The translations under genes and the position numbers were made by a program. The notes beneath the pieces are model-generated. The model saw nothing but the letters and a program-made list of their open reading frames with translations. It was not told where the DNA came from and searched no databases. This document shows, in pieces, positions 7,842-15,542 of a stretch of 64,000 nt of DNA. The stretch comes from JAPLDB01 sp038230515. Lineage in GTDB: Bacteria > Bacteroidota > Bacteroidia > AKYH767-A > 2013-40CM-41-45. How positions within the stretch are numbered: position 1 is the first letter of the stretch; every line of letters starts with the position of its first letter. Location: NCBI GenBank assembly GCA_038230515.1, contig JBBRND010000022.1, positions 18,405 to 82,404 of the forward strand, given 5' to 3'.

Positions 7842-8744
7842 ATCAAGCATCTTATTGTAATTGTAGGTCCGACAGCTGTCGGAAAAACGGCTTTGGCAAT
7901 CGTATTGGCAAAGCATTTTAAGACTGAAATTGTTTCTGCTGATTCAAGACAATTTTTTAATGAGATGGGTATCGGTACCGCCAAACCATCAGCATCACAG
8001 CTTCTGGAATCGAAGCATCATCTTGTAAATTCATTTTCAATCCATGATGAGTACAATGCCGGTTGTTTTGAAAAAGATTCGCTTGAATGTCTTTTAAAAA
8101 TATATTCAACGAATGATCTTGCAATTCTTTGTGGTGGTTCCGGTTTGTATGTTGATTTGGTCTGCAATGGTTCTGACGAACTTCCATTAAGAAATCCGGC
8201 TGTTCGTGATGAACTTACAACTTTACACAAAACTTCAGGCATTGTGGCGTTGCAAAAAAAACTAAAAGAACTTGACCCCGAATTTTTTTCTCAAATTGAT
8301 TTGAATAACCCTCACCGTCTTATTCGTGCCCTTGAAGTTTGCATCAGTTCAGGGAAAAAATATTCTGAATTGAGAGAGGGAAAAAAATCAAAACGTCCGT
8401 TTAAAATTATAAAGATCGGTCTGGAAGATGATCGTGAAAAGGTTTACGAGAGAATAAATACGCGTGTGGAGGAGATGATGAAGAACGGTTTGCTGGAAGA
8501 AGCAAAATCCCTTTTTGAATTCCGCCATCTCAACGCTATGCAAACAGTAGGTTACACAGAGCTTTTCAATTTTATTGAGGGAAGAATTTCACTTCAAGAA
8601 GCCGTTGATCAGATTAAGCAACACACGCGGAATTATGCTAAGCGCCAATGGACATGGTTCAAAAAAGACAGAGAGATGAGATGGTTCAAGCCTGAGCAAT
8701 CGGAAGCAATTATAGAATATATTTCTTCATATACCGGTACTTAA
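7842..8744 (+). CDS. miaA: tRNA dimethylallyltransferase, non-ATG start
   Basis: Transfers a dimethylallyl group to N6 of A37 in tRNAs that read codons starting with U. The P-loop GPTAVGKT and the DSRQ substrate motif are both present. The first ATG/GTG/TTG in frame (TTG at 7893) lies downstream of the P-loop and cannot be the true start. The frame is open upstream and gives I-K-H-L-I-V-I-V directly before the P-loop, where related proteins have M-K-H-L. The initiator is therefore most likely ATC at 7842, or an ATT a few codons upstream (7827, 7833). From ATC the protein has 300 residues, the normal length. The odd start is either genuine AUC/AUU initiation or a base error. Confidence 0.9.
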   Translation: MKHLIVIVGPTAVGKTALAIVLAKHFKTEIVSADSRQFFNEMGIGTAKPSASQLLESKHHLVNSFSIHDEYNAGCFEKDSLECLLKIYSTNDLAILCGGSGLYVDLVCNGSDELPLRNPAVRDELTTLHKTSGIVALQKKLKELDPEFFSQIDLNNPHRLIRALEVCISSGKKYSELREGKKSKRPFKIIKIGLEDDREKVYERINTRVEEMMKNGLLEEAKSLFEFRHLNAMQTVGYTELFNFIEGRISLQEAVDQIKQHTRNYAKRQWTWFKKDREMRWFKPEQSEAIIEYISSYTGT

Positions 8745-8815
8745 CTTTCCGGAATGTAGAAAGGATAGGCGAACCCGGCAGAAGGTTTTCATTGCAGACT
8801 TGGGCATTCTTCACA

Positions 8816-8890
8816 TCATATAAGAAAGAATAGCGCCACCACTACCAGCGAAATAAAATGATAGATGGTAGTGATAAAAAAAATTGCCAT
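8816..8890 (-). CDS. Possible 24-residue membrane peptide
   Basis: A short frame starting with ATG at 8890 encodes MAIFFITTIYHFISLVVVAL plus four more residues: one continuous hydrophobic helix. It begins four bases after the stop of the unrecognised fragment at 8895-9095, a spacing typical of coupled genes. I do not recognise it. It could be a genuine single-span peptide or the remnant of a larger membrane protein. The low complexity of such sequences makes chance a real possibility. Confidence 0.25.
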   Translation of the reverse strand: MAIFFITTIYHFISLVVVALFFLI

Positions 8891-8894
8891 GATT

Positions 8895-9095
8895 TCATTT
8901 CCTTGCCACGGTGCCAAGATCAACCGGGAAATAAAATTCAAGCCAATTGAAGAAGGCAGCCGTAAATGCATTCTGTGCCGGAGATATGCCTGAAGCTGGA
9001 TGTCTCCATGTTACAGGATTCCATACAGCCATGTTGTGCGCTCCGGTATACAAAAACTTGAAGTAATTAAATGCACGATGGTGAAGGTAGCATTC
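8895..9095 (-). pseudogene. Unrecognised gene fragment without a start codon
   Basis: A 66-codon minus-strand frame is open from a TAA just above 9095 to a TGA at 8895-8897. It has a protein-like composition rich in aromatic residues, with segments YLHHRAFNYFKFLYTGAHNM, AVWNPVTWRHPASG and NAFTAAFFNWLEFYFPVDLG. Only one internal ATG exists, at residue 22. The density of Trp, Phe, Tyr, His and Pro is unlike random intergenic sequence, so I read it as the C-terminal remnant of a deleted gene. I do not recognise the family. It sits between miaA and the 3' end of a T9SS gene, in 390 bases otherwise without annotation. Confidence 0.4.
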
Positions 9096-9134
9096 ATATT
9101 AATGCTACCTTAGGATACATAGATAACATACAAA

Positions 9135-11321
9135 TTACTTTATAATTAAAAATCTTTTCGCTGTCTGTTGAGTTTTAGAATATAACTGAAACTGATAAAC
9201 TCCGTTTGATAAATCGCTAACATCAATTTCGGCTTGATTGAAAATTTCTCTCCTCACCATTCTTCCATAAATATCTATAATCCGGTAATTCAAAATTGTT
9301 TGTTCTGTTGACTTGATTGAAACATTTATCGTTTGCTGTGCAGGACTCGGATAAAGTAAAATGTCATCAGCAGAATATAGTTGTTCAGGTTGATTGATGT
9401 TTGTTGTTATGCTGTCGTTGTTATTTACAAGATTTGTTGCCTGATAGTAAACCAAAATTGCACTTTCATTTTGTGGTGTTGCACTTCCCCACGGTGTAAC
9501 ATTTATAACAGGAATATTATTTCCATTTGGAGTTCCATTTGTGTCGGCTGTTTGTCGTCCTACACAAATAATACCTTGTGAACTTTTGTAAACACCAAAC
9601 AAATCAGTGTTACTTCCGCCTGCTTGTGTGAGTGTGTCCCACACGCCAACAACAAGCGAAGAATATTTCGGAACATGAAATTGTTCATCATACACTCTCA
9701 CAAAACTATTCCATGCACTAAACCCACCGTTGTTTGGCTTAACCATTTTCTGATAAGCGTTTGCAGTGGTTATTGTTCTTCGTCCTACTGCCAACACACA
9801 GACATCACCATTGCTGCTCACTTTCAAATTATTTTTTGCCATTCTGGTTGTGTTCACATCCGGCCATCCTGTATTCGGGTCAGGCCACCCGTCTAAGTTC
9901 GGGTCAGCATGAGGAGTTCCAAGTGAGCCCGTGCCTTCGGCAAGTTCAGCCATGTATGTTGAATTGGTCAGCACTCCGTTATTCAATTGCAATTTTCCTA
10001 ACCACGAAATATGAATGTTGCCTTGTGTGCCTGTAAAATTATTTTGAAAACCGTAAGCACTTCCGTTTGCATTGATGGTATTTCCTTCCCAAAAATTTTC
10101 TACATTATTTCCGTGACAACGAGCACCAACAACTAATTTATTGTTGGTGTAATCAATTGCAAGTGCATCTACATATTGGTCAGGACTTGAGTTTACGGTA
10201 TCGCCAAGCGGAGTAATTTCATGATATAATCTGCTCCACCATTTTAAACTGCCTGAGGAATCCATTGCAATTACAGCAGGTTCAAAATCAGGTAAGCCAC
10301 CATTTGGCAAAACACTTTTAAAATTCATTCCGATATATACATCGTTGTTTCTTCTGTCGATGGTGATGGATGAACCACCGTAAACAGGAGTTGCTGATGC
10401 AGAGTAGCCGGTATAACCCGGACTAACAGCAGTGGGATTTAAAGGGTCACACGGTGAGTTAAATAAAATATCAAGTGGCCACTTGCCTTTTTTAGTTCCA
10501 CCGTTTTCATCCGGTTGAGTAAGATTGTAATCGGTAGTTGTCCATGAACGCAAATCACATCGTCCCCAAATTTTTAATACGATGCCACTGAAACTTACTG
10601 AATCGATACTGCCTAACGGATTTGCCGATGCCGGTGTTCCTTTCCATTCAGTTCCGTTGGTTAGCCAATGCGTTCTCCAATTTTCAATAATGGTTCGTTG
10701 TCCGTTTTGATTTAAACAATAGATGGCACTCCAGTCGTAGCCGTATGCCTCGCCACCGATATAATAAACTTTCCCATCACTCGTAACATCCCATGGTTGT
10801 GTATCTTTCGCAATTGATTTTGCCCACACCGCATTAACCCACGAAAGCGAAGTTGGAATACCATTGATAAAGTTGTGGTCAAGTTTTGCAATGACATAAC
10901 CTCCATTGTTCGGGTCGGTGTCGGAAGTGTTGCAACTAATAAATAAATCTCCTGTTGGAGAATAGGGTTGTGAATTTGTTTTGATGAAACGAATGTCTTC
11001 AACAGCACCTTGCGGAAAATGCACTACTTGTAAAATGGTTTGCAAGTCGTTTGAGAGATGCAAAATGAAACCATACTTGTTTGTGCCAAGTGCATTTGGA
11101 ATAGTTGCCGAGTAAGTAAGTTGTGTTTCAGGTGCTGCACCTGTCCATGTAAGATTGTCAGCATAACCAACTACTAAAAAACTTCCATCGGTAATTTGCA
11201 TCACGTCATAAAAAGTTTCTTTGCCTGTGCCTCCTGCATAAGTTACAATGTTGGTTTGTGCAAATACAGAGAAAGAAAACAAAGTTGAAGTTAATAGTAA
11301 AATTGATTTCCTCGTTTTAAT
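9135..11321 (-). CDS. Secreted T9SS-sorted protein, non-ATG start
   Basis: A large extracellular protein with a beta-propeller-like body (repeated strands such as GSFLVVGYADN, VYYIGGEAYGY and DVCVLAVGRR) and a C-terminal T9SS type A sorting domain: the YPSPAQQTINVSI entry, IIDIYGRMVRRE, VSDLSNGVYQFQLYS and a final basic FLIIK. Conventional starts (TTG at 11282) would cut the signal peptide. The frame continues upstream as I-K-T-R-K-S-I-L-L-L-T-S-T-L-F-S-F-S-V-F-A-Q, a complete signal peptide, and the expected ATG is ATT at 11319-11321. There is a stop (TAA) six codons further up. Function is unknown; it resembles its minus-strand neighbour at 11731 in reporting-style propeller repeats. Confidence 0.8.
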   Translation of the reverse strand: MKTRKSILLLTSTLFSFSVFAQTNIVTYAGGTGKETFYDVMQITDGSFLVVGYADNLTWTGAAPETQLTYSATIPNALGTNKYGFILHLSNDLQTILQVVHFPQGAVEDIRFIKTNSQPYSPTGDLFISCNTSDTDPNNGGYVIAKLDHNFINGIPTSLSWVNAVWAKSIAKDTQPWDVTSDGKVYYIGGEAYGYDWSAIYCLNQNGQRTIIENWRTHWLTNGTEWKGTPASANPLGSIDSVSFSGIVLKIWGRCDLRSWTTTDYNLTQPDENGGTKKGKWPLDILFNSPCDPLNPTAVSPGYTGYSASATPVYGGSSITIDRRNNDVYIGMNFKSVLPNGGLPDFEPAVIAMDSSGSLKWWSRLYHEITPLGDTVNSSPDQYVDALAIDYTNNKLVVGARCHGNNVENFWEGNTINANGSAYGFQNNFTGTQGNIHISWLGKLQLNNGVLTNSTYMAELAEGTGSLGTPHADPNLDGWPDPNTGWPDVNTTRMAKNNLKVSSNGDVCVLAVGRRTITTANAYQKMVKPNNGGFSAWNSFVRVYDEQFHVPKYSSLVVGVWDTLTQAGGSNTDLFGVYKSSQGIICVGRQTADTNGTPNGNNIPVINVTPWGSATPQNESAILVYYQATNLVNNNDSITTNINQPEQLYSADDILLYPSPAQQTINVSIKSTEQTILNYRIIDIYGRMVRREIFNQAEIDVSDLSNGVYQFQLYSKTQQTAKRFLIIK

Positions 11322-11730
11322 AATTGCTTTTTATTGATGATTATAGAAGCTAAAAGTAGAGATTAAAGTCGTCATAGTGTTACGAAGAATGGTATTTGCG
11401 CGAAGGATAGCAAACACGACTTGTACCAACCTTGCACAACTGCCACGTCTGCGCTAAAGCTACGGGAGATAAATTTTAAAATGAAAGGATTAACTTGCAC
11501 ACACTTTACTCACTTCTTTTTTTATTTTTTCTTTAAGGTGTTCGTGATACGCTGCGCTTGATTCATTAACCTATACAAACCACTACGGTTCAACTTGTCC
11601 ACCGTAGCCTTTTTCATCCACTGTAGCTTTAGCGAAGGTGAAAGCGAAGGTGGATAACACAGAATCTTTTTGTTATGCGCTCGCCAAGTCTGTCGTAGAT
11701 GTGTATTGTCAAGTTCGCAATACTGTTTGT
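11322..11730. other. Gap with repeat-like sequence and a doubtful frame
   Basis: Between two minus-strand T9SS genes. A 70-codon minus-strand frame (11522-11734) starts inside the stop of the 435-residue gene as ATGA, but its basic, low-complexity product does not look like a folded protein. The DNA carries short repeats instead: GCTAAAGCTACGG on the plus strand near 11452 and nearly the same word on the minus strand near 11620-11630, plus AGCGAAGGTG repeated near 11633-11650. I read it as intergenic repeat debris. The upstream region of the 9135-11321 gene must also lie here. Confidence 0.4.
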
Positions 11731-13038
11731 TCATTGCACGATAAGTTTCTCAACGAATTGTTTTTCTCCGTCACATACTTTCACAAAGAAAATGCCTGAT
11801 GGAAATTTGTTGTTGATTGTTTGTTGCTTGCCGATGATTTCTGTTGAATAAACTTTCTCCCCAAGTACATTGTAGATTTCTACTAGCGCATTTTTAATTT
11901 CGGAGATTGGTTTGATGGTGAAAGTTGATAAGGTAGGGTTGGGAAATATTTCGAATTGCTGATTGGTGATTTCGTATTGCGGAACATCAGTCAGTGGGCT
12001 TGCATAACCCATGCTGTCCGTCTTTATTATGTATAAATATGTATTCGAAGAATTATTTGTAAGTGCGTTTATAATAAATCCTCCATCCGTTGTTTGCTCT
12101 AAATAATTTGGACCCGCACTTCCTATACCTGCGAACCGCTGACTCCATGTAATGTTTAAGTTGTTGTCAAGTTTGAAAAGATAAATTGCACTGTCAGACA
12201 CTTCAGTTCCTATTGCAGCATATCCGCCATCTCTTGTACCTTGAATAGAAACAAAAGAACCTGCATTATATTGTCGTGAATAAAGTGTGTCGCATGTGCT
12301 ATGATTTATTTTGCTAATCCACTTGTATGGATAATATATACCCGCAACTACATAGTCACTATCAAGTCCTTCGGCAATTGAATAAGGAGTCATTACAGCA
12401 TGCGGCACTGTGTCTTGATAATAAGTATTGCAAATCAAATTATTTGCGGTATCAAATTTTGTAATAAAAGTTTCGTAAGAATACTCTCCGTAATCCAAAG
12501 AAAGTAAATCTGCATTCATTAAAAATATTGATGTAGCGCCAGAGCCCGTTTGTCTTGTCCATAAATGATTTCCGCTTGTATCAACTTTTTCATAGTAGGA
12601 CATGTTGGTTATTCCGTATGTGTTATCAAAAATTGTAAAGAGGTAATTGCCGTCAGTTGCAATTTGCGCCTGATAAGAGTTTGAACCGTTATAACTGGTA
12701 GGATAATGTTTTATCCAAAGAGTATCTCCGTTTAAATCAGTTTCAGCAATTGCAGCATCAGAGGGATAAATGCCGTTAAAGTGTTCGCCTCCGATGATGT
12801 ATTTATTATTTACTTGTTTGCTTACACAATAAACAATAAATGGGAAATTTTTTGTCCATTGAATATTACCATAGGCATCTAACTTCAAAAGGTTGCCACC
12901 TGTTGTGATGTATCCACCATCAGGTGTTTGATGAATTACAGTACCCAAAGAAAGATTATAAATTCTTTGAAAAGTTATCTGCGCAAAAGAATTGGTAATA
13001 AGAAGAAAGAGGATTAAGTTCAGTAGATAATTTTTCAT
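11731..13038 (-). CDS. Secreted T9SS-sorted propeller-like protein
   Basis: A 435-residue protein with a signal peptide (MKNYLLNLILFLLITNSFAQ) and a C-terminal T9SS type A sorting domain: EIFPNPTLSTFTI near 360, VEIYNVLGEKVYS, FPSGIFFVKV and a final KLIVQ. The body consists of repeats of about 50 residues with TPDGGYITTGG, NGDTLWIKHY, TRDGGYAAIGTE and TTDGGFIINAL. This is the same DGGY...G pattern as in the 900-residue protein at 24806-27508, and suggests a beta-propeller. It is exported through the Sec pathway, then across the outer membrane by T9SS. Ligand and role are unknown. It is the upstream member of a pair with the 9135-11321 gene. Confidence 0.88.
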   Translation of the reverse strand: MKNYLLNLILFLLITNSFAQITFQRIYNLSLGTVIHQTPDGGYITTGGNLLKLDAYGNIQWTKNFPFIVYCVSKQVNNKYIIGGEHFNGIYPSDAAIAETDLNGDTLWIKHYPTSYNGSNSYQAQIATDGNYLFTIFDNTYGITNMSYYEKVDTSGNHLWTRQTGSGATSIFLMNADLLSLDYGEYSYETFITKFDTANNLICNTYYQDTVPHAVMTPYSIAEGLDSDYVVAGIYYPYKWISKINHSTCDTLYSRQYNAGSFVSIQGTRDGGYAAIGTEVSDSAIYLFKLDNNLNITWSQRFAGIGSAGPNYLEQTTDGGFIINALTNNSSNTYLYIIKTDSMGYASPLTDVPQYEITNQQFEIFPNPTLSTFTIKPISEIKNALVEIYNVLGEKVYSTEIIGKQQTINNKFPSGIFFVKVCDGEKQFVEKLIVQ

Positions 13039-13254
13039 TTTGGTTTTAGTTTGTCAAAGTTAATTTCTTGCAGTCAGTTGAAGTCGTTGTGTCGCCCAAG
13101 CATAACTACACAGCATTTTAATATCCGTAACAAATCTACTTTTTATTTCGCTTTTCCAACACACGGGGTTTGGATAAACGAAACTCCGCCTCATTGCTTT
13201 TTTTAAAAACAGAGCCGAAAAGTAAAAAATAATTTCACTGCTTCCAAATCAAGG

Positions 13255-13389
13255 ATTCAAGTGCCGTCAGATGCTGTTCTATTGCCGGTGTGTTCTTCGC
13301 CTGATGTTTTATTTCAGTTCTCTCCACCCGCAAAAGCAATCGCGCGCCTGTCCCGTTTTTACGGGAAAGAACTGGCATCACAACAACTC
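13255..13389 (+). repeat. Dispersed intergenic repeat, copy 1
   Basis: About 135 bases that recur in diverged form at 13816-13931 in the same orientation. Shared blocks are ATTCAAGTGCC, CTATTGCCGGT, TGATGTTT, CAGTTCTC, CCGCAAAA and AAGAACTGGCATCACA. The last block is the reverse complement of the CAGTTCT block, so each copy can fold into a hairpin. Copy 1 contains an additional internal hairpin (CCCGTTTTTACGGG) absent from copy 2. The two copies flank the 21-bp array B. I see no coding potential. Confidence 0.65.
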
Positions 13390-13481
13390 ATCGCTTACCG
13401 GCAAAGTCGCTACAGCAAGGGGTTTAAGAAGTTCAGCAAAAAAATAATTTGTGCAACTAACTATAGGTCTTTGATGGCTAG

Positions 13482-13670
13482 CAAAAGGGTTTTTGTTCAC
13501 TGACAAAAAGATTTTCGTCAGTGAAAAAGAGATTTTCTTCTATGAAAAAAAGATTTTCTTCTATGGAAAAATAATTTTCTTCTATGAAAAAAAGATTTTC
13601 TTCAATGGAAAAAAGAATTTCGTCAATGAAAAAAAGATTTTCTTCTATGAAAAAAAGGTTTTGCTCATTA
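13482..13670. repeat. 21-bp tandem array B (9 units)
   Basis: Nine units of exactly 21 bases: an A-run of about seven bases, then GATTTTCTTC, then TATG or a close variant. Units start at 13482, 13503, 13524, 13545, 13566, 13587, 13608, 13629 and 13650. The first and last are the most diverged. There is no insertion or deletion. The array generates spurious Lys/Ile/Phe-rich frames on both strands (13493-13948 plus, 13478-13711 minus). Sequence is unrelated to array A, C or D, but the period is the same. Confidence 0.9.
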
Positions 13671-13815
13671 ACAAAAACGAAGCAATGTGCGAAATAACGC
13701 TCCTTTTGCACAAATCCTTTCAGTGTTGGCTTGCCTTCCGCGATTCTTGTGCGCGAGCAAGTCCCCTCTGTGTGTTAGCAAGGCCCGTAAGAGAGAGGGG
13801 ATTTAGGGGTGTGTC
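13671..13815. other. Intergenic hairpin region
   Basis: Contains an inverted repeat with a seven-base stem, CCCCTCT at 13763-13769 and AGAGGGG at 13794-13800, followed by ATTTAGGGGTGTGTC. There is no T-run on either strand, so a terminator is unlikely. No credible gene is seen here or in 13039-13254. Confidence 0.4.
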
Positions 13816-13931
13816 ATTCAGGTGCCACCTGGTGTTGTGCTATTGCCGGTTTGTGGTTCATATTGATGTTTCATGTCAGTTCTCACTGTCCGCAAAAACC
13901 ATGACGCGAAGAACTGACATCACAGGAAAAC
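13816..13931 (+). repeat. Dispersed intergenic repeat, copy 2
   Basis: Diverged second copy of the element at 13255-13389, same orientation, about 20 bases shorter. It keeps ATTCAGGTGCC, CTATTGCCGGT, TGATGTTTCATGTCAGTTCTC and AAGAACTGACATCACA, so the inverted-repeat arms (GTCAGTTCT and AGAACTGAC) pair perfectly here. The 3' end of the DUF3570 gene begins about 100 bases further. Confidence 0.65.
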
Positions 13932-14035
13932 TACACTCAGCTACCTGAACACCGATAAAAAAGCACCTTCTTTCCTGTAAAGGAGCCCAGGTTTACATCT
14001 GCATACGTTGCACTACCTGGGAAGGGTAGTAAGAG

Positions 14036-15274
14036 TTATTTGAATTTAAAAGCCATCGTTACTATATCCGCAAGAAGGCCGGTACCGGTGTTTCTTATGT
14101 AATGCCCATATCTGAATTCAAATGAATTAAAATACTTGATATGTAACACTCCTTTTGAAGGAACTATTCGTATTCCCATCCCAATAAAATGACTGGTAAA
14201 TCCGGAAAGATCATAGTCGCTGGTGTAATAGGTTTCACCTGGACTGTGCTTATTTATCGGAGCAAAATAAGTTATTCCGCTTTGCGAATTAAATCTGTAA
14301 TATGGAATTAATGAATAAAAAGCAGATAGCTTAATTGGTATTTCAATGCTTGCAGTATGAGCAGTGTTTCCCCAATTATCATGATAAATTCTGTAGAAGG
14401 AACGGATGACAAAACGATCGCCTAGAAAATAATTTACTCTTAACCCGGCCGCAATCTTAAGTCTTTTGTCAGGCAGTTTCTCAACCCTCTCTTCCCCGTC
14501 ATTGAGGTAAACCCTTTGGTAGAGTGTGGTCAATTGCCCCTGCATGTAAGAAGGATCAAAGATGAGGGCAACCTGCATTCTTTTATTTACAACTTGCGAT
14601 AAAGTAAATGTTGCCTGAAAGGAATTTCTCGGCTTGGTGTCCACCGGCAAACTGTCTCTTTGCGATCCGCTACCATAACCTACCGGTCGAAGTTCAAAAG
14701 GATAAATAACAGTCCATTGGTCGAGGAACGCAAGCAACTTGATTCCAAATTCGCGGTTATAATTTTTAGAGGATTTTGAAAAACTAAGGTTCAATCCTTT
14801 TGAGGAATAATCGTATTCATGCGAATAAGATATGCCTGCTCCGTAATTTAAATGTCTTTTATCGTTTTGAACACTCCATGAAAGCGAGGGATAAACGCGG
14901 ACATCATGCCTGGATGGACCGCTTAGTTGGTAAGAACCATTGCGTTCCTTAACGGGAAATGGATTAATATTATCTGAAGAAGCCGAAGTATAATAATCAA
15001 TTCCACATTCTAAAGACAGGTGATGCGTGTTACCGGTTACATTTAATTTAGATACTTTAAGCTCGAGTGTATTTGCAATGTCAGTAAGTGCTTCGGTTCC
15101 GATACCACCTGTTACAGCAGAGTTATTTCCATTTTGCTGATAATACCCTGAAACAAAATTTACTTCTTCTACTTTTAATTTTCTTGCTTTATAGCTTGAA
15201 GAATCTGTTGTTTGGGCGAATGAAACAGCCAGATTAAAATAGAGGGCCATTATTCCCAACGGAATTTTTCTCAT
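14036..15274 (-). CDS. DUF3570 outer-membrane protein
   Basis: A 412-residue protein with a signal peptide ending near AVSFAQ. It then shows alternating amphipathic strands rich in Tyr, Ser, Asn and aromatic girdle residues, and ends in a strand terminating FKFK, as in outer-membrane beta-barrels. Segments such as VNFVSGYYQQNGNNSAVTGG and SRHDVRVYPSLSWS are typical of DUF3570 (PF12094). The molecular function of the family is unknown. It is the last gene of the cassette thioredoxin-ApbE-DUF4266-DUF3570, 37 bases after the DUF4266 gene. The context suggests an outer-membrane partner for the small lipoprotein and the flavin transferase. Confidence 0.85.
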   Translation of the reverse strand: MRKIPLGIMALYFNLAVSFAQTTDSSSYKARKLKVEEVNFVSGYYQQNGNNSAVTGGIGTEALTDIANTLELKVSKLNVTGNTHHLSLECGIDYYTSASSDNINPFPVKERNGSYQLSGPSRHDVRVYPSLSWSVQNDKRHLNYGAGISYSHEYDYSSKGLNLSFSKSSKNYNREFGIKLLAFLDQWTVIYPFELRPVGYGSGSQRDSLPVDTKPRNSFQATFTLSQVVNKRMQVALIFDPSYMQGQLTTLYQRVYLNDGEERVEKLPDKRLKIAAGLRVNYFLGDRFVIRSFYRIYHDNWGNTAHTASIEIPIKLSAFYSLIPYYRFNSQSGITYFAPINKHSPGETYYTSDYDLSGFTSHFIGMGIRIVPSKGVLHIKYFNSFEFRYGHYIRNTGTGLLADIVTMAFKFK

Positions 15275-15311
15275 ACTATTAAATGGGTTAATTTTTTTTT
15301 AAGCTGAGCAA

Positions 15312-15542
15312 TTAATTACAACCGCAGCCACCACCGCTCTTACCACCATTTGCTCCTGAACCACCTTCGCGGTATAATTGAAAACTTTGCTCAAACTTCT
15401 CTGACTTTCTCGCTGAAAGTTCCATATCTGCATCATTCAAATACATCTTCTGATAGGGCTTTACAACTGCACAGGAACCGCAAACAAAGCCAAGAAATGG
15501 AATCAATAATAATATTCTGTATTTTGAAATTACGCGTTTCAT
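15312..15542 (-). CDS. DUF4266 small lipoprotein with CGC tail
   Basis: A 76-residue lipoprotein precursor: hydrophobic signal, then CGSC with the probable lipidated Cys24, then VKPYQKMYLNDADMEL, the DUF4266 core. The C-terminus is a glycine-rich tail ending GGGCGCN, with Cys73 and Cys75 next to the chain end. The tail also has SGAN, similar to the SGA[T/S] acceptor of ApbE flavin transferases but with Asn in the acceptor position. Its ATG overlaps the ApbE stop by four bases (ATGA), so the two are translationally coupled. Function unknown; the cysteine tail could bind metal, carry a modification or cycle redox. Confidence 0.85.
   Translation of the reverse strand: MKRVISKYRILLLIPFLGFVCGSCAVVKPYQKMYLNDADMELSARKSEKFEQSFQLYREGGSGANGGKSGGGCGCN

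Noticed and set aside
7458..7842. Antisense Ser/Thr-rich frames opposite the pRiA4b gene tail
   Set aside because: They mirror the acidic repeat tail of the sense gene and lack a start context or domain.
11522..11734. 70-codon frame starting ATGA at the end of a T9SS gene
   Set aside because: The coupling-like overlap is attractive, but the product is basic low-complexity sequence and the DNA contains inverted short repeats typical of intergenic debris.
13763..13800. Rho-independent terminator for the DUF3570 operon
   Set aside because: The stem is only seven bases around a 24-base loop with no T-run on the minus strand.
13478..13948. 77- and 151-codon Lys/Phe/Ile-rich frames
   Set aside because: They read through array B and then through non-coding repeat sequence; no domain or signal.
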